Source of the DNA: Desulfobulbus sp.
Lineage (GTDB): Bacteria > Desulfobacterota > Desulfobulbia > Desulfobulbales > Desulfobulbaceae
NCBI GenBank assembly: GCA_030600525.1
Contig: JAUVLX010000276.1
Location: forward strand, 1 to 5,062
Direction of reading: 5' to 3'
DNA: 5,062 nucleotides
A program made the translations under genes and the position numbers. The notes under the pieces are model-generated. The model was not told the origin of the DNA. It searched no databases and saw nothing but the letters and a program-made list of their open reading frames with translations. Shown piece by piece: positions 1 through 4,781 of the stretch; positions within the stretch are counted from its first letter, which is position 1; each line of letters begins with the position of its first letter.

Positions 1-187
1 TGTCGCTACTTTAATTCAAATATTTTATAGGATTCCGGGAAGTTGAAAATGTTCGCTTTGATAGTGGCTTCTTTTTGCAGAGCCATGGGAGAAGTTGAGT
101 TGCCAATATTTTGTGCCGATCCACACATGCCAACTGTTAACACAATACAGTAATGAGGAAGGGTGGACGCTCCATATTAACCTGAAG
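1..187. repeat. Direct repeat, copy 1 (435-bp period, truncated by window edge)
   Basis: This segment aligns without gaps to 436-622 at a constant offset of 435. Positions 1-119 are identical to 436-554, and the remaining 68 positions match at 48, giving 167 of 187 overall. The copy begins at the first base of the window, so the true repeat may extend further left. It contains a small reading frame (49-153, 34 codons) starting MFALIVASFCRAMG, with a weak purine-rich stretch before the ATG. I do not recognise that peptide and do not call it a gene. The sequence matches no insertion-sequence end or attC site that I recognise. Confidence 0.93.
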
Positions 188-435
188 GAAAAAAGGGGTC
201 AAGTCTTTGCTTGACTCATCTCGGTTGTACAATGTCCCCCGGAGTCGGTTTTTCTAAAGGCAAGATCTTTCCACTATACGTAGACCTCATGTTTCCAGGA
301 GACGTGAAACGCTGTGATTACCTTGGAGCCGTTGCAGCGCCACGTGTTATCCAAAAATATATTACCAAGCGACCTGCTACATCGTGGTGCAAGTCACCAT
401 TTACCTTGCAAGTTCAAGAAATTACACGATACCTC
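188..435. other. Spacer between the two repeat copies, no supported gene
   Basis: The only notable element here is the REP-like stem at 195-217. An open frame runs on the plus strand from a TTG at 211 (first ATG at 232) to a TAG at 463-465, which lies inside the second repeat copy. The TTG sits within the stem itself and the ATG has no ribosome binding site. The predicted peptide (starting MSPGVGFSKGK from the ATG) belongs to no family I recognise. Since 435 is a multiple of three, the same frame continues through both repeats apart from stops, so the frame could be a decayed gene or chance. Confidence 0.5.
195..217. repeat. REP-like extragenic palindrome (GGGGTCAAG...CTTGAC)
   Basis: A six-base perfect stem, GTCAAG (198-203) with CTTGAC (210-215), encloses the loop TCTTTG. 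One G-T and one G-C pair extend it outward to 196-217. It is preceded by an A-run and GGGG. Short stems beginning GGGGTCAAG are familiar from many environmental proteobacterial genomes near IS200-like (Y1) REP-associated transposases. That association is recalled knowledge and not shown here, because no transposase lies in the window. A single copy is seen. Confidence 0.4.
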
Positions 436-622
436 TGTCGCTACTTTAATTCAAATATTTTATAGGATTCCGGGAAGTTGAAAATGTTCGCTTTGATAGT
501 GGCTTCTTTTTGCAGAGCCATGGGAGAAGTTGAGTTGCCAATATTTTGTGCCGAGCCACACAAGCCTACTGTTGACCCTTTCGGGTTGTCGGGAAGGGTC
601 AACTCTCCATATTGAGCTGTAG
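436..622. repeat. Direct repeat, copy 2
   Basis: This is the second copy of the repeat at 1-187. The first 119 bases are identical to copy 1 and similarity then drops abruptly. The divergent tail includes a perfect 10-bp hairpin (571-603) that copy 1 lacks, and the copies become similar again around TCCATATT (606-613). The embedded small frame is longer here (484-615, 43 codons, ending GRVNSPY) because the two in-frame stops of copy 1 are replaced by TTG and TCG. After 622 the two copies share nothing recognisable. Confidence 0.93.
571..603. other. Perfect 10-bp stem-loop inside repeat copy 2
   Basis: GTTGACCCTT (571-580) is the exact reverse complement of AAGGGTCAAC (594-603), with a 13-base loop. 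No T-run follows, so a rho-independent terminator is unlikely. The ends superficially resemble integron core sites, but they face the wrong way for an attC site (GTT...AAC instead of AAC...GTT). The corresponding bases of copy 1 (136-168) do not pair. Confidence 0.6.
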
Positions 623-897
623 CCCAGGTGGTGGCGCATTAAACATGGCTTTTGGAGTGTAGGTAATCAGAGGATGATCGCAAAAAACTGTAGGATAATA
701 CGTGCAGAAGGCTTCGTTAACTACAGCACCGATTTTTTCACACTGGTAACGAAGAACTAGAAAATCGGATCTGGCTGTGGGAAGGAGAAATCTGGTAAGA
801 CTATCAAGGGTGAAATCAAAGATATGTTGTTGCAGTGCTAAAGCAAAGGAAATTGCCCGTTACCATGCACCCACCGTACTTAATAGGTACTTAAAAC
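623..897. other. Unassigned spacer with competing stems at 688-778
   Basis: No gene is supported here. Several stems overlap. CTGTAG (688-693) pairs with CTACAG (721-726). CTTCGTTA (712-719) pairs with TAACGAAG (747-754). ACAGC plus CCGATTTT (723-727, 729-736) pairs with AAAATCGG plus GCTGT (761-768, 774-778). The second and third are interleaved, so they are either mutually exclusive or form a pseudoknot. A plus-strand frame from ATG 674 is stopped by TAG at 758-760. The stretch could be a decayed mobile element or a structured RNA; the sequence alone does not decide. Confidence 0.4.
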
Positions 898-934
898 AAA
901 AAAAAAGCCGAACAGCAAAAACTGTTCGGCTTTT
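898..934 (-). terminator. Rho-independent terminator of tRNA-Pro
   Basis: A 12-bp perfect stem (904-915 with 922-933, core GCCGAACAG/CTGTTCGGC) has a 6-base loop. Read on the minus strand, the stem runs into a run of nine T (898-906 on the plus strand). It lies 8 bases past the 3' end of tRNA-Pro. A shorter TTTT on the plus-strand side might allow some termination in the other direction. Confidence 0.9.
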
Positions 935-941
935 ATATATA

Positions 942-1019
942 TGGTCGGGGCGGTAGGATTCGAACCTACGGCCTCCTGCTCCCAAGGCAGGCGCGCTAAC
1001 CAGGCTGCGCTACGCCCCG
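942..1019 (-). tRNA. tRNA-Pro (UGG anticodon)
   Basis: The minus strand folds into a complete 78-nt cloverleaf. The acceptor CGGGGCG pairs with CGCCCCG and is followed by discriminator A and an encoded CCA. The D arm begins GCGCAGCCTGG, and the anticodon stem CCTGC/GCAGG carries the loop CTTGGGA, giving anticodon TGG at 982-984. The T arm contains the canonical GGTTCGAATCC. This tRNA reads CCA and, through wobble modification, other proline codons. It is flanked by its own promoter candidate and terminator, so it is probably a single-gene unit. Confidence 0.97.
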
Positions 1020-1050
1020 ACTCGATGTGCTATTCACTGAGAGCTCCGTT

Positions 1051-1079
1051 TATCTACACTTTTGCTAAAAAGAATGCAA
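1051..1079 (-). promoter_or_regulatory. Candidate sigma-70 promoter of tRNA-Pro
   Basis: On the minus strand, TTGCAT (1079-1074) and TAGATA (1056-1051) are 17 bp apart. Initiation would fall about 25 nt before the mature tRNA 5' end. The -35 match is poor (3 of 6). The same -10 hexamer with the same spacing occurs upstream of tRNA-Asn, which supports the call. Confidence 0.45.
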
Positions 1080-1307
1080 GCATTTAAAGCAAACTTATTT
1101 CATTTTTTATGCTACGCAGGATGCTACCCTGCAAAAAACGATACTCCCCCCTTGTAAAACAGGAGCTGATAAAAAAGAATAAAATAGCACGATGGTCATC
1201 TCGATTATGAATCATGGGTGCGTTGCTACTTGAAAAAAACGGTAATGTCTGGATACGAAAATACGAAGTACCTTCCATACTCTGTAAAGGTTTCAAAAAT
1301 CATTTAA
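1080..1307. other. AT-rich intergenic spacer without a supported gene
   Basis: This is the spacer between the tRNA-Pro promoter and the foldback element. It holds a small direct repeat, ATGCTAC, around 1109-1127 and a weak 5-bp hairpin (GCAGG 1116-1120 with CCTGC 1128-1132). The open frames on either strand are short, overlap one another, lack convincing ribosome binding sites and give peptides I do not recognise. I see no gene. Confidence 0.55.
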
Positions 1308-1488
1308 GGGACTCGGCAAATACTGACGTACCAGGGTTAACGCTCAGATTTGGGTCAGGTTTGTTGTTCCTGATTGAACAAAACCACGGGCATAGCCTGG
1401 CTACGTCGAGGATTTTGTGATTGAAGGGGCGGCAAAGTTGGCCTGAATCTGAGATGCTAAAACGGTATGACAGTATTTTCTGAGTCCC
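1308..1488. mobile_element. MITE-like 181-bp foldback element
   Basis: The terminal 25 bp (1308-1332 and 1464-1488) are inverted repeats with four mismatches, sharing GGGACTC and AAATACTG. The flanks are TAA at 1305-1307 and TAA at 1489-1491, a possible 3-bp target duplication. The pairing is not confined to the ends. The two 90-base arms are symmetric about T1398 with no gap: 56 of 90 positions are complementary, and 11 more would form G-U pairs in plus-strand RNA. The inner arms (1379-1397 with 1399-1417) pair at 13 of 19 bases. The element is far too short for a transposase, so it would depend on a transposase elsewhere. The parent insertion-sequence family is not identified, and a structured non-mobile repeat is the alternative. 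Confidence 0.7.
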
Positions 1489-1561
1489 TAAGCGAATAAG
1501 TGAACCCCAATCTGGAAACCCATGAAAATTCATTTTTATGAATAGCTAAGCATTTTTACTC

Positions 1562-1590
1562 TTGACGTTCTTTCTCTGACATGATAGATA
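1562..1590 (+). promoter_or_regulatory. Sigma-70 promoter of tRNA-Asn
   Basis: TTGACG (1562-1567, 5 of 6 to the -35 consensus) and TAGATA (1585-1590, 4 of 6 to the -10 consensus) are separated by exactly 17 bp. Initiation near 1597 gives a leader of roughly 35 nt before the mature tRNA. The -10 hexamer is identical to the one proposed for tRNA-Pro. It is followed by a C-rich run (CCCC at 1591-1594) in the discriminator region. Confidence 0.7.
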
Positions 1591-1631
1591 CCCCACTCAC
1601 AATTTAGCAGTTTGCAGCAACAAACTTTTGT

Positions 1632-1707
1632 TCCTTGGTAGCTCAGCTGGTAGAGCAGGTGGCTGTTAACCACCTTGTCGGGGGTTCGAATCCCTCCCAA
1701 GGAGCCA
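1632..1707 (+). tRNA. tRNA-Asn (GUU anticodon)
   Basis: This is a complete 76-nt cloverleaf. The acceptor TCCTTGG pairs with CCAAGGA, followed by discriminator G and an encoded CCA. The D arm is GCTC/GAGC, the anticodon stem GGTGG/CCACC has the loop CTGTTAA with anticodon GTT at 1665-1667, and the T arm contains GGTTCGAATCC with one G-T pair in the stem. It reads both asparagine codons. It has its own promoter and terminator and diverges from tRNA-Pro. Confidence 0.98.
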
Positions 1708-1711
1708 GTTT

Positions 1712-1745
1712 AAGCCCGGTCATTTTATGACCGGGCTTTTTTTTT
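1712..1745 (+). terminator. Rho-independent terminator of tRNA-Asn
   Basis: An 11-bp perfect stem (AAGCCCGGTCA 1712-1722 with TGACCGGGCTT 1728-1738) has a 5-base loop and ends in nine consecutive T (1737-1745). It begins 5 bases after the tRNA 3' end, so the tRNA is a monocistronic unit and the downstream protein gene needs its own promoter. Confidence 0.95.
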
Positions 1746-1886
1746 GACTTCTGACTCTGTTCGTCGAATTATCCCACCATTGCCAACATCACCCCATCCT
1801 TCGCTTGCGTATCCCCAGTAAGAGTGGTATCAACCGTTCTTTTATGAGCCTGTTGATTAACTGTCTTTTTGCCCAATCTCTTCGTT

Positions 1887-1945
1887 ATGCTGAAAAAACA
1901 ATCCTCGGAATATCAATTATATGCCTGTGTTTGTTTTTTCAGCAT
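1887..1945. repeat. 15-bp perfect inverted repeat upstream of the HyuA-family gene
   Basis: ATGCTGAAAAAACAA (1887-1901) is the exact reverse complement of 1931-1945, with a 29-base loop. It lies about 100 bp before the start codon at 2048, inside a 300-bp spacer with no convincing gene. No T-run follows either arm, so it is not a standard terminator. It could be an operator for a dimeric regulator, a mRNA leader structure if transcription starts upstream of it, or a small foldback repeat. Confidence 0.6.
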
Positions 1946-2000
1946 GCCTTGACCTTGAACGAAAATCCTAGTAAATTAACAGACTCTTTTATGTCGAGTA

Positions 2001-2029
2001 GTAACAAATCATTTTTCAAAGCTTATAAA
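2001..2029 (+). promoter_or_regulatory. Candidate promoter of the HyuA-family gene, giving a very short leader
   Basis: GTAACA (2001-2006, 4 of 6 to the -35 consensus) and TATAAA (2024-2029, 5 of 6 to the -10 consensus) are 17 bp apart. Initiation near 2036 would leave only about 12 nt before ATG 2048, in keeping with the absence of a Shine-Dalgarno sequence there. In an AT-rich spacer such a match can arise by chance. Confidence 0.4.
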
Positions 2030-2047
2030 TAACCCCCATTTCATACC

Positions 2048-3679
2048 ATGAGCACATATTGTATTGGCATTGACACCGGAGGCACGTTTACCGATGCGGT
2101 CCTGCTGGACACAGCAACGGGAAAGGTTGCCCAACAAGCTAAAGAACGCACTACCCACCACGACTTAAGTATTGGTGTTGCCAAAGCGCTTACCAAACTC
2201 TTTAGCATGGGTATTGCGCCCGGTTCCGTTACCCAGCTTGCTGTTTCTACTACTCTGGCAACGAATGCGGTTGTCGAAGGGCACGGTGCACGGGTGGCGC
2301 TGTTTGTACTTGGCCATGTACGCCACTTCAAACTTCCCATTGTCGCCAACATCTTTCTCAAGGGTGGCCATACGATTACCGGAAAGGAAGACCAGCCTCT
2401 TGATATGGAGGAGTTGATAGACATGATACAAGGCCTGCGCAACGAAGTTGACAGCTATGCCGTGTGCGGTGCCATGTCGATTCACAACGCTACTCACGAG
2501 CTTGTCACGGAAAAGGCCATATCGCTTGTGGACCCGGGAAAACCTGTTTTTTGTTCACACCAGGTTTCCACCCATCCGGGAATGCTTGAACGATCTGCAA
2601 CAGCCTGCCTCCACGCCAAGCTCCAGCCGCTGATGGTCAGCTTTCTGTCATCAATCCAGCGAGCAATGCTCACTCTTGACCTCCAGTGTCCGGTCACGAT
2701 TATATGCGGTGATGGGACAGGTGCCTCTCTTGAAAAAACCGTTGAACGCGCTGCTGTCACCATGGCCAGCGGTCCTGCCGCAACTGCAAGGTTCGGTGCA
2801 ACAGGTGAACACAAGACAGCACTGATCGTTGATATCGGAGGGACAACGACCGACATCTGCCTGGTCAAGGACGGCGTGCCAACCATGAGCAAGCAAGGGT
2901 GCCGTATAGGGCAATGGCGAACCCATGTGGATGCCGTCGACATGTACACAGCAGCCGGAGGCGGAGACAGCCACATCAAGTGCAATCCCAAAGGAGAGAT
3001 TACGCTCCACTCTTACCGGGTACAGCCACTGGCAATGACCCCAGAATTGCCTGACCCGAAGCACTGGCTAAAGACCGGAAAAGATTCCTATCTGGTTCTG
3101 CCGATTGAAACCAATGGGGACCACCAGTCTACAGACCCTGTTGTTCAATACTTGCTAGCTAATGGACCTGCCAGCCCCAGCCGACTTGAAGCGGCAACAG
3201 GCATCCAGGGTATCGCCATGGAAAAGAGACTTGAACGGCTGGCGTATGACCAACACGTTATTCTCACCGGTTTTACCCCGACAGATGCCCTGCATGCCAT
3301 GGGACTTCTCGACATCGGCAATGCAGATGCAAGCCTGGCAGGAGCGGCCGTACTGGCTGCAGAAGTTGGCCTGTCACCGGAAATTTTCTACAAACAGTCA
3401 CTTGCTGCAACCAGCAGTACCATTGAAAAAATAATTCTCACCTACCTGGCGCGTACTACCTGGTCCATGGAGCAGGCCGCAGTCTTACTCAACCAGAAAA
3501 GTAATGATTTCTTTTCCATCCAATTTTCTTTGGATCTGCCCATAATTGGTATTGGAGCGGCAGCAAAGTACTTTCTTCCGGACATAGCTAAACGTCTGCA
3601 AACCACAGTTTCTTTTCCTGAACATTTTGAAGTGGGCAATGCCATTGGCGCTGCTCTTATCGGGATGGAGCAGCACTGA
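2048..3679 (+). CDS. Hydantoinase/oxoprolinase (HyuA) family protein
   Basis: This is a 543-residue cytoplasmic protein of the HyuA family, ASKHA-fold ATPases that include 5-oxoprolinase and N-methylhydantoinase subunits and catalyse ATP-dependent opening of cyclic amides. The first phosphate motif DTGGTFTD lies at residues 9-16. STTLATNAVVEG (68-79) is the usual HydA N-domain signature. SGPAA (241-245) precedes the second phosphate motif DIGGTTTDI (262-270). AGGGDSHI (303-310), TPTDALHAMGL (410-420) and IGIGAAAKYFLP (500-511) complete the fold. An in-frame stop at 2030-2032 makes ATG 2048 the first available start, and the motif at residue 9 rules out later ones. No Shine-Dalgarno site is visible. 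The protein stops shortly after EVGNAIGA (528-535), whereas the long HyuA proteins of about 650-700 residues continue further. No hyuB partner follows, so the substrate cannot be assigned. Confidence 0.93.
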   Translation: MSTYCIGIDTGGTFTDAVLLDTATGKVAQQAKERTTHHDLSIGVAKALTKLFSMGIAPGSVTQLAVSTTLATNAVVEGHGARVALFVLGHVRHFKLPIVANIFLKGGHTITGKEDQPLDMEELIDMIQGLRNEVDSYAVCGAMSIHNATHELVTEKAISLVDPGKPVFCSHQVSTHPGMLERSATACLHAKLQPLMVSFLSSIQRAMLTLDLQCPVTIICGDGTGASLEKTVERAAVTMASGPAATARFGATGEHKTALIVDIGGTTTDICLVKDGVPTMSKQGCRIGQWRTHVDAVDMYTAAGGGDSHIKCNPKGEITLHSYRVQPLAMTPELPDPKHWLKTGKDSYLVLPIETNGDHQSTDPVVQYLLANGPASPSRLEAATGIQGIAMEKRLERLAYDQHVILTGFTPTDALHAMGLLDIGNADASLAGAAVLAAEVGLSPEIFYKQSLAATSSTIEKIILTYLARTTWSMEQAAVLLNQKSNDFFSIQFSLDLPIIGIGAAAKYFLPDIAKRLQTTVSFPEHFEVGNAIGAALIGMEQH

Positions 3680-3904
3680 CACAGTCATCTTCATTTTCCC
3701 CTGCTCCTGCTCATCTTTCTCGGTGACAGCAGGCAGGGTGGAAATTTGACGAAAAATTGACCAGTTCCTTTTTTTTTGATCGCCAACCAACTCTCCTTTT
3801 TTTAACCAACTAAAATTACAGCAAAAAGAAGACAATACAAGTTTGGCTCGTAATGTGCATACCCCTGTAGTTCCAACTCTTCACCCTCTTAATTATAAGG
3901 CTAC
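3680..3904. other. Intergenic spacer between HyuA-family gene and outer-membrane protein gene
   Basis: The spacer contains a bulged hairpin (3700-3703 plus 3706-3711 with 3728-3733 plus 3734-3737) just after the HyuA stop, without an adjacent T-run. Two T-runs follow further on, nine T at 3769-3777 and seven around 3798. TTGAC occurs twice, in the stretches 3740-3750 and 3757-3762. TATAAG at 3894-3899 looks like a -10 box, but a start there would leave almost no leader for the next gene. Termination and promoter positions are therefore unresolved. Confidence 0.4.
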
Positions 3905-3909
3905 AAGGA
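3905..3909 (+). promoter_or_regulatory. Shine-Dalgarno site that selects the start at 3916
   Basis: AAGGA ends 6 bases before ATG 3916, a normal spacing. It directly abuts the alternative ATG at 3910, which is too close for initiation. This favours the shorter protein, beginning MKARYALL. Confidence 0.75.
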
Positions 3910-3915
3910 ATGTAT

Positions 3916-4626
3916 ATGAAAGCAAGATACGCCCTGCTCACAAGTTGTCTGACATGTTTGATTTTCTCTCAGGCCAGCGCCGAAGAACAAGGCAACATTG
4001 GGGTCGGTGTCAAAGCCGGTACATTAGGAGTTGGAGCAGAGGTTGACCTGGGGTTAAACGAAATACTGCATCTTCGGGGCGGTGCCAACTACCTTCAATT
4101 TTCTTTTGACTCGACTATCTCCAACATTGATTACGAGATGGAGCCGGAGTTTAAAAACTTTTCTCTCCTTCTGGACGTGTATCCTTTTTCAGGCAGCTTT
4201 CGAATTACCGGTGGTATTTTCATCAACAACAACGAGATTGACCTGACTGGTTCTCCTCGAGGGGACGGGTTATGGGCAAACTACTCAATCCCTTCAGAGT
4301 ATAGCTTTGCTGAACCATTAAAAGACACCATCAAGGTCAATGGTACAGTAGAATTCAACACCTTTGCACCCTATGTAGGTATTGGATGGAACAGCAATGT
4401 AGAACAGGAAAAAGGGTGGGGGGTTTCCTTTGAGATGGGAGTACTTTTTCAAGGCGCGCCGACGGTATCCAGCTTAACGGCGACAGCAGCAGCACCACTT
4501 GACGCATATGCTGACAATCCAATCGTCCTGCAGGTCCTTGAACAAGAAAAAAAGGCTATTGAAGATGACTTGGAAAATTTTCAATACTATCCTGTAGCCT
4601 CGCTTATGCTCCATTACACTTTCTAA
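3916..4626 (+). CDS. Outer-membrane beta-barrel protein of unknown function
   Basis: The protein has 236 residues from the start favoured by the ribosome binding site; an in-frame ATG at 3910 would add two. Residues 1-22 form a Sec signal peptide: a K/R-containing start, a hydrophobic core ALLTSCLTCLIF, and a cleavage site after SQASA before EEQ. The mature part alternates hydrophobic and polar residues in short strands, for example GVGVKAGTLGVGAEVDLGL and YVGIGWNSN. It ends YYPVASLMLHYTF, with the terminal aromatic used by the BAM complex. A charged, probably helical segment (LEQEKKAIEDDLENF, about 208-222) precedes the last strand. The pattern resembles a conserved proteobacterial family usually annotated as a hypothetical or porin-like outer-membrane protein, with GVKAGTLG, an ADY/DVYPF-like strand and the EDDLENFQYYPV ending. 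That resemblance is from memory. Substrate or role is unknown. It appears monocistronic. Confidence 0.88.
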   Translation: MKARYALLTSCLTCLIFSQASAEEQGNIGVGVKAGTLGVGAEVDLGLNEILHLRGGANYLQFSFDSTISNIDYEMEPEFKNFSLLLDVYPFSGSFRITGGIFINNNEIDLTGSPRGDGLWANYSIPSEYSFAEPLKDTIKVNGTVEFNTFAPYVGIGWNSNVEQEKGWGVSFEMGVLFQGAPTVSSLTATAAAPLDAYADNPIVLQVLEQEKKAIEDDLENFQYYPVASLMLHYTF

Positions 4627-4674
4627 ATGGCTTAACTGGCTCAAGGCCAATCAGGTCACGGCCAACCATATATG

Positions 4675-4710
4675 CAGAGGCAAGAGTACAGTATCAAGCT
4701 TGCCTCTGTT
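4675..4710. terminator. Candidate bidirectional terminator between convergent genes
   Basis: CAGAGGCAAG (4675-4684) pairs perfectly with CTTGCCTCTG (4699-4708) around a 14-base loop, 48 bases after the outer-membrane protein stop. Only a short TT/TTT follows on the plus strand and no T-run on the minus strand, so it would be a weak intrinsic terminator. Its position between two converging genes supports the role. Confidence 0.5.
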
Positions 4711-4781
4711 TCCATAAAACAGATATTATCGAATAGTTACCGGAAAAACCTCCACCAATATCCTTCTAAAGTTTCCTCCAG

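Noticed and set aside
211..465. Plus-strand open frame between the repeat copies (84 codons from TTG, 77 from ATG 232)
   Set aside because: The TTG start lies inside the REP-like stem, the ATG has no ribosome binding site, the end falls inside a repeat, and the peptide resembles no family I know.
571..603. Integron attC site
   Set aside because: Core triplets face the wrong way (GTT at the left, AAC at the right), the stem is perfect without the usual extrahelical bases, and no cassette gene or integrase is present.
463..615. In-frame TAG at 463-465 followed by an open frame, also TAG at 28-30 and 758-760, as possible pyrrolysine readthrough
   Set aside because: None of these frames encodes a known pyrrolysine protein, no pyl genes are present, and single stops followed by 40-50 open codons are expected by chance.
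1084..1533. Overlapping open frames on both strands between the tRNA genes
   Set aside because: They are short, lack ribosome binding sites, overlap each other and run through the foldback element; the peptides are not recognisable.
942..1707. Attachment-site duplications of the tRNA 3' ends, as in integrated islands
   Set aside because: No second copy of either tRNA 3' end was found in the window, and no integrase gene is present.
1805..2032. Plus-strand frame with a hydrophobic stretch upstream of the HyuA-family gene
   Set aside because: It needs a TTG start, or ATG 1844 without a Shine-Dalgarno site, and its hydrophobic part is largely encoded by the inverted repeat; T-rich DNA gives such stretches by chance.
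2041..3835. Several open frames on the minus strand and in other plus frames across the HyuA-family gene
   Set aside because: They are shadows of a gene with clear family motifs in its own frame.
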